DNA of 64,000 nt from Melioribacter sp051488685. Its GTDB lineage: Bacteria > Bacteroidota > Ignavibacteria > Ignavibacteriales > Melioribacteraceae. Every line of letters starts with the position of its first letter. Position 1 is the first letter of the stretch. Positions 26,588 to 35,673 of the stretch are shown here, piece after piece. Both the position numbers and the translations under genes were made by a program. The notes under the pieces are model-generated. The model did no database searches. It was not told the DNA's origin and worked only from the letters and a program-made list of their open reading frames with translations. The stretch spans positions 124,001 through 188,000 of the forward strand of contig NZ_JBPSEH010000006.1 in the NCBI RefSeq assembly GCF_051488685.1, given 5' to 3'.

Positions 26588-28264
26588 ATGGCACTTCTCA
26601 ATTCTCTCTTTGCAGGCGTTTCCGGTCTGCGCAATCACCAATCGATGATGGATGTTATCGGTAACAATATCTCGAACGTAAACACAATTGGCTTTAAAGG
26701 CTCGCGCGTTACGTTCAGCGACACTTTTAATCAGTTCGTAAAATCGGGTACCAATCCAACTACTACTTCCGGCGGTACTAACTCTTTCCAGATTGGTCTT
26801 GGAATGAAGATTAACTCAATTGATCGTAATTGGAACCAGGGCACATTTGAAAGAACTGGAATTACTACTGATTTAGCTTTGCAGGGTCAGGGTCTCTTTA
26901 TATTAAAAAGTAACGGTCAACAATTCTATTCAAGAGCCGGTGCATTTATTTTTGACGCAGATGGTAAATTAGTAAATCCTCAAAACGGAGCTGTTGTACA
27001 GGGTAAAATTGCAAATGGGCTGGGTGAAATTCCTGCTGGCACTACCTTGCAGGATATTGTGATAGACAAAAATCTGAGACTGCCTGCAGTTAAAACAACA
27101 ACTGTTTCATGGGGTGGAAACCTGCAAAGTAGTTCAACTACTATCAGGACAGACATTGTGGAACTCGTTGGTAACTTGAAAAAAGAAGTCCCAACTTCTA
27201 CTCAATATTACCCGGGTCCAACAAATACAGATTGGGATGTAAGTACAATTTATAATAAGGATGGTAATGAATATCAGCTCTGGAGCAGGTACGAAGAAGA
27301 TACCACTGGTGCATGGACGTATTATTATGAAATAAGGGATGAGGATGGAAATCCGCTCGCCACCCCAATTACAGGAAGCCAGGCATTAACATTTGATACC
27401 TTAACGGGTGTATGTACTACAAATCAAGTCGTTATTCAAGATACAACTGAAAAAATCGATTATAAACTGAATTTTTCTTCATTAAGTAATTTAATTGCTG
27501 ATAGCAATGTTGTAACTAGAATAGATAAAGCAGAAGTTCCGGAACCAGTTCTTGGTGCTGTAACAATATTTGATTCATTGGGAAATCCACACACACTTTC
27601 TGTAAAATTCGAACATGTCGACAATAATCGCTGGAAGTGGAATGTATCGATACCTTCGACAAGTGGTTCTCTGAGTCCGAATTCGTATGGAGAAATATAC
27701 TTTGACCCGAATGGACAGATTCAGAGCGTATGGCAGGCTGGAAATCAAGTTACATCGACTCCACCTATTCCTAAAGTGACATTCACTCCAGCAAGTGGTG
27801 CCGAAGCTCAAATTATTGATATCGATTTCGGTTCGGGCACTGCAGGAGTAACACAAACCAACCTTACATCTCAAATAGCTGCACTATCACAAAACGGTTC
27901 TGCCTCGGCTGCATTATCAAATTTAAATATTGACCAGTACGGTAATATCATCGGAATTTTTTCAAATGGGAATTCCAGAATATTAGCACAAATCATGGTC
28001 GCAACTTTTAAGAATTTAAATGCACTGGTAAGTGTTGGTGATAATATGTACAATGTTGCTGCCAACAGTGGTGATCCGCGTATCGACACTCCTGGAGAAA
28101 ATTCAGTAACTACGATACAATCCGGTGCGCTCGAACAATCGAATGTCGACCTATCAGAAGAGTTCACCAAAATGATTATTTCCCAGAGAGGTTTCCAGGC
28201 TAACGCACGTGTTATTACAACCGCCGATAACCTTCTCCAGGAAATTACAAATCTGATCAGATAA
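26588..28264 (+). CDS. flgE: Flagellar hook protein FlgE
   Basis: 558 aa. N-terminal LFAGVSGLRNHQSMMDVIGNNISNVNTIGFKGSRVTF and C-terminal SNVDLSEEFTKMIISQRGFQANARVITTADNLLQEITNLI are the coiled-coil ends of hook proteins. The middle includes an FlgD/E-like domain (PEPVLGAVTIFDSLGNPHTLSV). AAGGAGG lies 8 nt before the ATG. It has its own structured leader, unlike the tightly packed genes around it. Confidence 0.97.
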   Translation: MALLNSLFAGVSGLRNHQSMMDVIGNNISNVNTIGFKGSRVTFSDTFNQFVKSGTNPTTTSGGTNSFQIGLGMKINSIDRNWNQGTFERTGITTDLALQGQGLFILKSNGQQFYSRAGAFIFDADGKLVNPQNGAVVQGKIANGLGEIPAGTTLQDIVIDKNLRLPAVKTTTVSWGGNLQSSSTTIRTDIVELVGNLKKEVPTSTQYYPGPTNTDWDVSTIYNKDGNEYQLWSRYEEDTTGAWTYYYEIRDEDGNPLATPITGSQALTFDTLTGVCTTNQVVIQDTTEKIDYKLNFSSLSNLIADSNVVTRIDKAEVPEPVLGAVTIFDSLGNPHTLSVKFEHVDNNRWKWNVSIPSTSGSLSPNSYGEIYFDPNGQIQSVWQAGNQVTSTPPIPKVTFTPASGAEAQIIDIDFGSGTAGVTQTNLTSQIAALSQNGSASAALSNLNIDQYGNIIGIFSNGNSRILAQIMVATFKNLNALVSVGDNMYNVAANSGDPRIDTPGENSVTTIQSGALEQSNVDLSEEFTKMIISQRGFQANARVITTADNLLQEITNLIR

Positions 28265-28276
28265 TTCTTGAAAATT

Positions 28277-28308
28277 GAAGGGATTGCTCTTTTCAGGGCA
28301 GTCCCTTC
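28277..28308 (+). terminator. Hairpin after flgE
   Basis: GAAGGGA (28277-28283) pairs with TCCCTTC (28302-28308), with an inner TGC/GCA extension. It follows the flgE stop by 12 nt and is trailed by a modest T-rich run. It separates the flgB-flgE operon from the fliL promoter. Confidence 0.65.
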
Positions 28309-28355
28309 TTCCTGGTTAAAATTCAATTTTGCTGACTGCAGCAGTATGAACAGGT

Positions 28356-28369
28356 GACTAATATTAGCC
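28356..28369. promoter_or_regulatory. Candidate enhancer-binding site, copy 3
   Basis: GACTAATATTAGCC, one base away from the perfect palindrome GGCTAATATTAGCC. Its centre is about 61 bp before the GG of the -24 element at 28424. Confidence 0.65.
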
Positions 28370-28422
28370 AAACATTAAGCTTGCTTCTATAATTATTTAA
28401 TGAATTTTAAGGCTTAAATGGA

Positions 28423-28438
28423 TGGCATATTTATTGAA
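28423..28438 (+). promoter_or_regulatory. Sigma-54 (-24/-12) promoter of the fliL operon
   Basis: TGGCATATTTATTGAA matches TGGCA and TTG at -24/-12 spacing. It ends only 14 nt before the fliL ATG, which predicts a leader of about 5 nt, nearly leaderless. Confidence 0.68.
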
Positions 28439-28452
28439 AAATATTAGTCACT

Positions 28453-28992
28453 ATGGCACAAGAAAATGAAAATATCTTAGAACAGTCTGAAAATTCCGGA
28501 ACCAAAAAAGGTTCCAGTTCAAAAATCCTGATTATTGGATTGCCTCTTTTCATCGTTCAACTCGTTGCGGTTTATTTTATTACCGCCAATATATTGCTGC
28601 CCAAAATTCAATCCCACTATGCAGCCACGCAGGATGATGAAGCTCAAATTGGTGATTCTTCGGCTTCCGAAAAAGAAGACGTTGAATTCGGAAAATTTAT
28701 CTACGTTGTAGAAGACCTTATTATTAATCCTGCTGGAACAGATGGTAAACGTCTTTTGCTTGCTTCGATCGGGTTTGATATTGCAACAGAACAAAATAAA
28801 AAGGAACTCGAAGAAAAAGAAGTACTGGTGAAAGACGCAATCATTTCCGTGATGGGCAGTAAAGATATGACTCAGTTGAGCGATGCGCTTTATCGGGATT
28901 CGCTTAAAATTCAGATTTCTGATCAAATTAAACAGTTAATGCCCGATATAAAAATTAACAATATTTATTTCAGTAAATATATTCTTCAATAA
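28453..28992 (+). CDS. fliL: Flagellar basal-body-associated protein FliL
   Basis: 179 aa. Cytoplasmic Ser/Gly-rich start, one membrane segment (ILIIGLPLFIVQLVAVYFI), then the periplasmic FliL domain with VEDLIINPAGTDGKRLLLASIGFDI, VLVKDAIISVMGSKDMTQLS and INNIYFSKYILQ at the end. Supports stator engagement. First gene of the fliL-fliA operon, 2 nt before fliM. Confidence 0.93.
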   Translation: MAQENENILEQSENSGTKKGSSSKILIIGLPLFIVQLVAVYFITANILLPKIQSHYAATQDDEAQIGDSSASEKEDVEFGKFIYVVEDLIINPAGTDGKRLLLASIGFDIATEQNKKELEEKEVLVKDAIISVMGSKDMTQLSDALYRDSLKIQISDQIKQLMPDIKINNIYFSKYILQ

Positions 28993-28994
28993 CA

Positions 28995-29981
28995 ATGGCA
29001 GAGATACTTTCGCAGCAAGAAATTGATCAACTGCTCGATAACATAAAGAGCGGCCAAAAACAGAAACCTGAAGAGCAGAGCGATAAAGAGAAGGAGGCGG
29101 TGCTTTTTGACTTCCGCCTTCCAAATCGTATTTCAAAACACCAGCTCCGCATTATTCGGAGTATCTGCGATAACTTTGGCGAAAGTTTTACATCGTTTCT
29201 GGTAACTAAACTCCAAACCAATGTTAACATTAATGTAGCTTCAATCGATCAAATTTATTACTCGGAATACGTACTGTCGGTGTCAAATCCGGCTTGTCTT
29301 TATACGTTCAATATCAAGAACACAGATATCAAAGGAATACTGGAACTAAACAACGATCTGGCATTCTTGTTTGTCGATAAGTTGCTGGGTGGCAATGGAT
29401 TGACAACAAAACAGGTAAAAGTTATTACGCTGATTGAGCAAAAAGTGTTGCAGGTTATCGTCGACCGTATAATGTATGACTTAAAAAAATCGTGGCAAAT
29501 TATTGACGACCTCGAATTTGAAGTTGAAAAATTTGAGCCTGATATTGACTTCGCACAGATAACCTCGCAAAGCGAATCTGTACTCCTGATTTCTTTCGAA
29601 CTTATCATTGGTGATCAATCCTACATGATGAACATTTGCTTTGCCACTTTTGCATTTGATGCTATCCTGGCTAAGATGACTACTCAAAAGTTATCCTCAA
29701 TTAGAGCCACAAAATATTTTGGCGTTACTTCCAGAGAAGTTCTCACCAAACATCTGGCTCAAACAGTCGTTCCGATCACTGTGGAATTTGGTACAACCAA
29801 GCTAACTGTAAAAGAAATTATGGAACTTGAAGTAGGAGATATAATCAAATTGAAAAATAAAGTTCACGAAGAACACAAAGTTAAAACCGGCAATAGATTG
29901 TTATTCCTTGGCAGAGCCGGTGTATTGAACAATCATAAAGCAATAAAAATAACCGAAAAAGTATTCGAAAAAAAACTCTAA
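28995..29981 (+). CDS. fliM: Flagellar motor switch protein FliM
   Basis: 328 aa. N-terminal CheY-binding peptide ILSQQEIDQLLDNIKSG, CheC-like middle domain (DFRLPNRISKHQLRIIRSICDNF, LFVDKLLGGNG), and C-terminal SpoA domain (VEFGTTKLTVKEIMELEVGDIIKL). Forms the C ring with FliG and FliN. Confidence 0.97.
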   Translation: MAEILSQQEIDQLLDNIKSGQKQKPEEQSDKEKEAVLFDFRLPNRISKHQLRIIRSICDNFGESFTSFLVTKLQTNVNINVASIDQIYYSEYVLSVSNPACLYTFNIKNTDIKGILELNNDLAFLFVDKLLGGNGLTTKQVKVITLIEQKVLQVIVDRIMYDLKKSWQIIDDLEFEVEKFEPDIDFAQITSQSESVLLISFELIIGDQSYMMNICFATFAFDAILAKMTTQKLSSIRATKYFGVTSREVLTKHLAQTVVPITVEFGTTKLTVKEIMELEVGDIIKLKNKVHEEHKVKTGNRLLFLGRAGVLNNHKAIKITEKVFEKKL

Positions 29982-29991
29982 AGAGGGAAAT

Positions 29992-30366
29992 ATGAGTGAA
30001 AATATCAACAATCCCGATGCAATGGAAAACATGGAAGATAACTTTACTGCTTCCTTAGCTCAGTTCGACGAATTCGACGATTCTACGCGTACATTAGGTG
30101 GAGCCGAAGAAAAATTGAATCTTTTGAAAGACCTCCAGATGAATGTTTATATCGAATTGGGCAGAACTCAAATGCAAATAAAAGATATACTCGAACTCGA
30201 AAGGGGATACGTCATCGAACTGGAAAAACTTGCCAGTGAACCTGTAGACGTATTTGTTAATAATAAAAAAATTGCCGAAGGTGAAGTAGTGGTTATCGAT
30301 AAGCATTTTGGCATCAGAATCACTTCCTTGGTTGATCCAGCACAAAGAATTAAGGATATCTATTAA
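29992..30366 (+). CDS. fliN: Flagellar motor switch protein FliN
   Basis: 124 aa. Acidic N-terminus, then SpoA domain: LLKDLQMNVYIELGRTQMQIKDILELERGYVIELEKLASEPVDVFVNNKKIAEGEVVVID. Lower C ring and FliH docking site. Stop overlaps the fliO start by 1 nt. Confidence 0.97.
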   Translation: MSENINNPDAMENMEDNFTASLAQFDEFDDSTRTLGGAEEKLNLLKDLQMNVYIELGRTQMQIKDILELERGYVIELEKLASEPVDVFVNNKKIAEGEVVVIDKHFGIRITSLVDPAQRIKDIY

Positions 30367-30710
30367 TGTCCATATTCGATATAACACAGGCTTTTTTACC
30401 GCTTTTACTGGTAATAATTATTTTAGGGATTACTCTCTACTTTGTAAAACGTTACACATTTACGATGAAAGGCGGAAAGCGAGTACCATTGAAGATAGAA
30501 GTACTGAGCAACCAGCTTATTATGCCGAAAAAATATCTTTCAATTGTACGCGTGGAAAATAAAATTATATTGTTAGGTGTAAGCGAAGCTGGAATTACTT
30601 TAATTAAAGAATTCGACAGTATCGACTTGCCAGAGAATAACGAAGTTCAGGATAATAACCAGAAAAAGTCTTTCTATGAATTGCTCAAGCAGAATTTAGG
30701 AATGCGATGA
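30366..30710 (+). CDS. fliO: Flagellar biosynthesis protein FliO
   Basis: 114 aa. One N-terminal membrane segment (LPLLLVIIILGITLYFVKRY) and a small cytoplasmic beta domain: LKIEVLSNQLIMPKKYLSIVRVENKIILLGVSEAGITLIKEF, typical of FliO. Chaperones FliP ring assembly. Between fliN and fliP as usual. Confidence 0.88.
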   Translation: MSIFDITQAFLPLLLVIIILGITLYFVKRYTFTMKGGKRVPLKIEVLSNQLIMPKKYLSIVRVENKIILLGVSEAGITLIKEFDSIDLPENNEVQDNNQKKSFYELLKQNLGMR

Positions 30711-31462
30711 AAAAGTGGATAATTATTGGCATTATATTGTTAAGTGGATTTACATCCCTTCAGGCACAATCTCAGTCGCCAGTTATTCCATTTCCGAAAA
30801 TTGACCTCGGAATTGGAACTGCCACTTCAGGAGAAGATGTTTCGGTAACTCTCCAGATATTATTGTTGATGACAATACTTGCCTTAGCACCGTCAATTGT
30901 AATAATGACAACGGCATATCTGCGCATTATTATTGTATTCCATTTTCTAAAAAGTGCACTCGGCACACAGCAGATGCCACCGTCTCAACTTCTTGCAGGT
31001 ATTGCGCTCTTTATAACATTTTTTATTATGGCACCCACCTGGTCTCGAGTTAACGAAGATGCACTCTCTCCTCTGATGGATAATAAAATAACCGTAGAAG
31101 AAGCTTACAATAAAGGTATTGAGCCAATCAGGGAATTTATGTTTAAAAATACAAGAGAAGAAGACCTCGAGTTGTTTGTCGGACTTTCGAATTTGCCACG
31201 ACCTGAAACAAGAAAAGATGTACCCACTTATGTATTGATTCCAGCTTTTGTTTTGAGCGAGCTTAGAGTTGGCTTTATTATCGGATTTTTCCTCTTTATT
31301 CCTTTCCTGATGGTCGACATGATTATTTCGAGTATTTTGATGTCGATGGGTATGATGATGATGCCGCCAATGATGATTTCTCTCCCATTTAAAATATTGT
31401 TATTTATACTCGTCGACGGGTGGAATTTAATAGTTGGTTCTCTTGTAAGGAGTTTTCATTAA
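30707..31462 (+). CDS. fliP: Flagellar export gate protein FliP
   Basis: 251 aa. Cleavable-type signal peptide (IIIGIILLSGFTSLQAQS), then LQILLLMTILALAPSIVIMTTAYLRIIIVFHFLKSALGTQQMPP, and the C-terminal VLIPAFVLSELRVGFIIGFFLFIPFLMVDMIISSILMSMGMMMMPPMMISLPFKILLF. Core of the FliPQR export gate. Confidence 0.97.
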   Translation: MKKWIIIGIILLSGFTSLQAQSQSPVIPFPKIDLGIGTATSGEDVSVTLQILLLMTILALAPSIVIMTTAYLRIIIVFHFLKSALGTQQMPPSQLLAGIALFITFFIMAPTWSRVNEDALSPLMDNKITVEEAYNKGIEPIREFMFKNTREEDLELFVGLSNLPRPETRKDVPTYVLIPAFVLSELRVGFIIGFFLFIPFLMVDMIISSILMSMGMMMMPPMMISLPFKILLFILVDGWNLIVGSLVRSFH

Positions 31463-31728
31463 TGTCCGAAGAATTAATTATAGAAATATTAAAAGACGCA
31501 TTCTATACGTCCTTTATAATTTTGCTGCCCATTCTCGGGGCTTCATTAATAATCGGTATCTTAATATCAATATTTCAGGCTGCAACGTCGTTGCAGGAAA
31601 TGACTCTTACATTTGTGCCGAAATTAATTGTAACTGTGCTTGTTATAATTTTTTTGCTGCCATGGATTGCCGAAAAAATGATGTCGCTTACTTATAAAAT
31701 GTTCACAATGTTCCTTAATGTGATATGA
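31462..31728 (+). CDS. fliQ: Flagellar export gate protein FliQ
   Basis: 88 aa, two membrane hairpins: FIILLPILGASLIIGILISIFQAATSLQEMTLTFVPKL and VTVLVIIFLLPWIAEKMMSL. The ATG at 31462 sits in a TAATG overlap with the fliP stop; an in-frame start 42 nt upstream would add residues foreign to the family and is rejected. Confidence 0.95.
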   Translation: MSEELIIEILKDAFYTSFIILLPILGASLIIGILISIFQAATSLQEMTLTFVPKLIVTVLVIIFLLPWIAEKMMSLTYKMFTMFLNVI

Positions 31729-32522
31729 TTGCCAATATTTTGGTCTCGGATTTTATATTGTTCATTTTTGTTTTTATGAGAATCGGTGGATTAATATTTA
31801 CAGCACCGGTACTCTCGTTTAGAGGCTTTCCGATACTGGCAAGAATATTTCTATCAATTGTAATTGCATATATTGTTTTTTTTACTTTGAATAAGTCAAA
31901 TATAAATATCAATCTCGATTTTACAAATCAATCGGGATTAATCACTCTGATTCTTTATTCGGTACGCGAACTTTTGATTGGAATGATACTCGGCTTTGTA
32001 ATGAATTTTATTTTCTGGGCAGTTTCGTATGCTGGGCATTATATCGGATTCGATATGGGACTCATGCTGGCGGATGCACTAAATCCCGTCCAGGAAATAC
32101 AAACAAACATCGTAGGTGAATTTCTATACTATGCAGCGCTTATGATTTTTCTTATGATTAACGGCCATCATTATTTAATTAGTGGACTGGTGGCATCGTT
32201 CAAGGTCGTGCCGATTGGTAAATACGTAATTAATGAACCCGTTTACACTTTGTTAATTAAATATTCGTTTCTCGTTTTTACTATAGCAATTAAAATCGCA
32301 TCGCCTGTAATAGTATCGTTTTTTCTGGTTCACCTCGCAGAAAGTATTATTGCAAGGGTAATTCCCAACATGCAAATAATATACATAACGCAGCCTTTGA
32401 AATCGTTATTGGGACTTTTTATAATATTTTCTTTAATACCATTTTACGTATACGTATTAAAAAATTTACTTGAAGGCTATGAATATCGACTACTCGATTT
32501 AATAAAAGCAATGGGACAATAA
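31725..32522 (+). CDS. fliR: Flagellar export gate protein FliR
   Basis: 265 aa membrane protein: FMRIGGLIFTAPVLSFRGFPILARIFLSIVIAY, ELLIGMILGFVMNFIFWAVSYAGHYIGFDMGL, and LVHLAESIIARVIPNMQI. Completes the FliPQR gate. ATGA overlap with fliQ. Confidence 0.96.
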   Translation: MIANILVSDFILFIFVFMRIGGLIFTAPVLSFRGFPILARIFLSIVIAYIVFFTLNKSNININLDFTNQSGLITLILYSVRELLIGMILGFVMNFIFWAVSYAGHYIGFDMGLMLADALNPVQEIQTNIVGEFLYYAALMIFLMINGHHYLISGLVASFKVVPIGKYVINEPVYTLLIKYSFLVFTIAIKIASPVIVSFFLVHLAESIIARVIPNMQIIYITQPLKSLLGLFIIFSLIPFYVYVLKNLLEGYEYRLLDLIKAMGQ

Positions 32523-32525
32523 AGA

Positions 32526-33611
32526 ATGCCGAACTTAGAAGGACAGGAAAAGACTGAGCAACCAACTGGTAAGAAACTCGAAGATGCGCGTCAGAAAGGA
32601 CAGGTTGCAAAAAGTACCGAAATTAATTCACTTGCAATTTTTGGCAGTGGCCTGATAATTGTCTTTTTATTTAAAAACTACATCGGCGGACAATTCTATG
32701 AATTTTCGACAGATATATTTTCAAAACTCAATCATGTAGAAATGAACATTACTGTGCTACAGACATACGCATTAAAATGGGGAATCTTTTATTTAATGTT
32801 ATTAATGCCGGTACTCTTAGCTGTTTTTGTTGCTTCGATTGTCAGCAATGTGTCGCAAGTAGGTTTTAAAATTACGCCCAAGGCAATTTCCTTATCGCTC
32901 GATAAATTTAATCCTTTAAATGGCATTAAAAGAATTTTATTCTCCACGCGCTCCTTCGTCGAATTGGGTAAGTCCCTTCTCAAACTGTTGATTATCAGTA
33001 TTTTTACTTACTTCATCATTTCTGAACTAATTAGTAAGAGTATTCAGTTAATTGATTTGAGTATTGAAGACACTGTCGAATTTATGCTCGATTCTTCTTT
33101 TTCGTTAATATGGAAAATAGTTCTCTTTTTTGTAGTTATTGCTGCAGTGGATTATGTTTTTCAGCGTTATAAATTTAGAAAAGATATGATGATGACTAAA
33201 GAAGAAGTAAAAGAAGAATTGAAACAGACGGAAGGCGACCCGATAGTTAAAGGAAGGATAAAGAAAGAAATGATTTCGGCAGTGCGTCGTAGAATGATGC
33301 ACGAAGTACCCAAAGCAGATGTGGTTATAACCAACCCCACACACGTGGCAGTAGCTCTCAAATACGAAATGGGCAAAGACAATGCTCCTAAAGTTGTTGC
33401 CAAGGGCTTGGATTTAGTGGCTCAACAAATTAAAAAGATTGCACAAGAAAATAAAGTGCCGCTATACGAAGATGTCGAACTGGCACGTGCTCTCTACAAA
33501 GCTTGTGAAATCGGGGATGAAATTCCAACTAACCTGTTCAAAGCAGTTGCTCAAATTCTGGCTTACATCTATCAAATGAAAAAACTCAAAAAACAGAAGA
33601 GCATAATCTGA
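32526..33611 (+). CDS. flhB: Flagellar export switch protein FlhB
   Basis: 361 aa. Starts GQEKTEQPTGKKLEDARQKGQVAKS, four membrane segments, then the cytoplasmic domain with the self-cleavage site NPTH (cut expected after N270) in VVITNPTHVAVALKY, and VPLYEDVELARALY. Cleavage lets FliK switch export from hook to filament substrates. Confidence 0.97.
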   Translation: MPNLEGQEKTEQPTGKKLEDARQKGQVAKSTEINSLAIFGSGLIIVFLFKNYIGGQFYEFSTDIFSKLNHVEMNITVLQTYALKWGIFYLMLLMPVLLAVFVASIVSNVSQVGFKITPKAISLSLDKFNPLNGIKRILFSTRSFVELGKSLLKLLIISIFTYFIISELISKSIQLIDLSIEDTVEFMLDSSFSLIWKIVLFFVVIAAVDYVFQRYKFRKDMMMTKEEVKEELKQTEGDPIVKGRIKKEMISAVRRRMMHEVPKADVVITNPTHVAVALKYEMGKDNAPKVVAKGLDLVAQQIKKIAQENKVPLYEDVELARALYKACEIGDEIPTNLFKAVAQILAYIYQMKKLKKQKSII

Positions 33612-33612
33612 T

Positions 33613-35673
33613 ATGAAACTCTTTGGCAAAAATAGCGATATCGTCCTTGCATTTGGTTTGATATTAATGCTCGGTTTGATGCTTATTCCATTGCCAGCAG
33701 GATTCCTCGATTTTTTGCTCTCTTTGAATATAACACTAGCAGTACTTGTTCTGATTGTATCGTTGTATATCCAATCGCCACTTGATATTTCTGTGTTCCC
33801 CGGACTTCTACTCGTTCTTACACTGTTTCGTTTAGCGCTCAATATTTCTTCGACCCGTTTAATATTGATTGACGGTTATGCCGGTCAGGTAATCGAATCT
33901 TTTGGCTCATTTGTAGTTGGGGGAAATTATGTGGTTGGTTTTATAGTCTTTATAATCCTTGTCATCATTCAATTCATTGTAATCGTAAAAGGTTCGGGAA
34001 GAATTTCGGAAGTGGCTGCGCGCTTTACACTCGATGCCATGCCGGGCAAGCAAATGGCTATCGATGCAGATCTAAATACAGGTTTGATAAACGAAGCTGA
34101 AGCAAGAAGAAGAAGAGCACAGATCGAAAGGGAAGCTGAATTTTACGGAGCTATGGATGGCGCCAGCAAGTTTGTTAAAGGCGACGCTATTGCGGGACTA
34201 ATAATTAATGCTATTAACATTGTGGGCGGATTTATAATAGGTGTGGCTCAGAAGGGGATGTCGTTCCTGGATGCAGTCCATACTTATACAATATTAACGA
34301 TTGGTGATGGACTTGTGTCGCAGATTCCTGCGTTACTTATTTCCACAGCAGCCGGTTTGGTTGTTACGCGTAGTGCATCTGGCACAGCTCTCGATTACCA
34401 GATGAAAACTCAATTGTTTTCAAATCCGAGAGTGCTGGCCACAGTTTCGGGTGCAGTTTTCTTATTTGCATTTATTCCCGGCATGCCTACAATCCCTTTC
34501 CTAATTCTAAGCGGTGTGCTCGGAACTACTTCGTATATGAACAGAAAAGGAGCCGCTTCGGATACCGTTATTGAAGAAGCCGAAGGCGAACAAATAAAAG
34601 AAGAATCGAAACCTGCCGAAGAAAAAGTCGAACAATATTTGCAGGTTGACCCGATCGAAGTCGAAATTGGTTATGGATTAATCAGTCTTGTTGACGAAAA
34701 ACAGGGTGGTAATTTATTTCAGAAGATATCATCGACGCGAAAAGTAATTGCCCTCGAATACGGGGTTTTAATTCCGCCTGTAAGAGTTAGAGACAATTTA
34801 CAGCTTTCTCCAAATGAATACGTAATAAAGATTAAAGGAAATGTTGTCGCAACTTATGAGTTGTACCCCGATCGATATCTGGCAATGAATCCGGGAGTTA
34901 CAGAAGAAGAGTTATCCGGTATTCCTACGAACGATCCAGCTTTCGGACTTCCGAGCTACTGGATAACTCACGAGGAGAAAGAGAAAGCTGAAATGCTGGG
35001 TTATACGGTTGTGGATGCTATTTCTGTCCTCGCAACACATTTGCAGGAATCTCTCAAACGAAATTTTGACAAAATACTTTCACGTCAGGAAGTAAAACAA
35101 TTGTTAGAGAATCTCAAAAAAGAATATCCCGCTGTTGTCGAAGATATTAATCCGGATATCCTCAATCTCGGTATGATTCAAAAAGTGCTTCAGAATCTTT
35201 TGAAAGAAGGAATTCCAATTAAAGATTTTGTGAGAATTCTCGAAGCATTGATCGATTATTCAAAGATAACGAAGAATATCGATGTGCTTACAGAATATGT
35301 TAGGCATTCAATTGGAGACACTATTGCAAGCCTCTATAAAGATTCAAACGGAGTGATTCACGCAGTTGCATTGGGTGAAAATTTGGAGATGATGATAACC
35401 AAATCGCTCCAGGCTCAAAAAGACAATATAATTACACTTGGACTTTCAACCGAAGTGCTGCGTGAATTGAATATCAGAATTCAACAAGAGATAGAAAAAT
35501 TCAACAATATGGGATATCCTCCAATCATAATAACCTCGGCGGCAATTAGACCATATTTTTATCGACTGGTCAATTCGAGTTTTCCCGACCTCGTTTTGCT
35601 CTCTTATAGTGAATTGCCGTCAAATATCGAAATTGAATTTATAGGAAAAGTAGAGGTGGGTAATGCAAATTAA
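33613..35673 (+). CDS. flhA: Flagellar export platform protein FlhA
   Basis: 686 aa. About eight N-terminal membrane segments; the FHIPEP signature is seen as GRISEVAARFTLDAMPGKQMAIDADLN. The C-terminal cytoplasmic part (from about residue 340, IEVEIGYGLISLVDE) forms the export nonamer that docks chaperone-substrate complexes. Overlaps flhF by 11 nt. Confidence 0.97.
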   Translation: MKLFGKNSDIVLAFGLILMLGLMLIPLPAGFLDFLLSLNITLAVLVLIVSLYIQSPLDISVFPGLLLVLTLFRLALNISSTRLILIDGYAGQVIESFGSFVVGGNYVVGFIVFIILVIIQFIVIVKGSGRISEVAARFTLDAMPGKQMAIDADLNTGLINEAEARRRRAQIEREAEFYGAMDGASKFVKGDAIAGLIINAINIVGGFIIGVAQKGMSFLDAVHTYTILTIGDGLVSQIPALLISTAAGLVVTRSASGTALDYQMKTQLFSNPRVLATVSGAVFLFAFIPGMPTIPFLILSGVLGTTSYMNRKGAASDTVIEEAEGEQIKEESKPAEEKVEQYLQVDPIEVEIGYGLISLVDEKQGGNLFQKISSTRKVIALEYGVLIPPVRVRDNLQLSPNEYVIKIKGNVVATYELYPDRYLAMNPGVTEEELSGIPTNDPAFGLPSYWITHEEKEKAEMLGYTVVDAISVLATHLQESLKRNFDKILSRQEVKQLLENLKKEYPAVVEDINPDILNLGMIQKVLQNLLKEGIPIKDFVRILEALIDYSKITKNIDVLTEYVRHSIGDTIASLYKDSNGVIHAVALGENLEMMITKSLQAQKDNIITLGLSTEVLRELNIRIQQEIEKFNNMGYPPIIITSAAIRPYFYRLVNSSFPDLVLLSYSELPSNIEIEFIGKVEVGNAN

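Noticed and set aside
31420..31461. Upstream start for fliQ
   Set aside because: It would add 14 residues unrelated to FliQ and overlap fliP; the TAATG start at 31462 fits the family.
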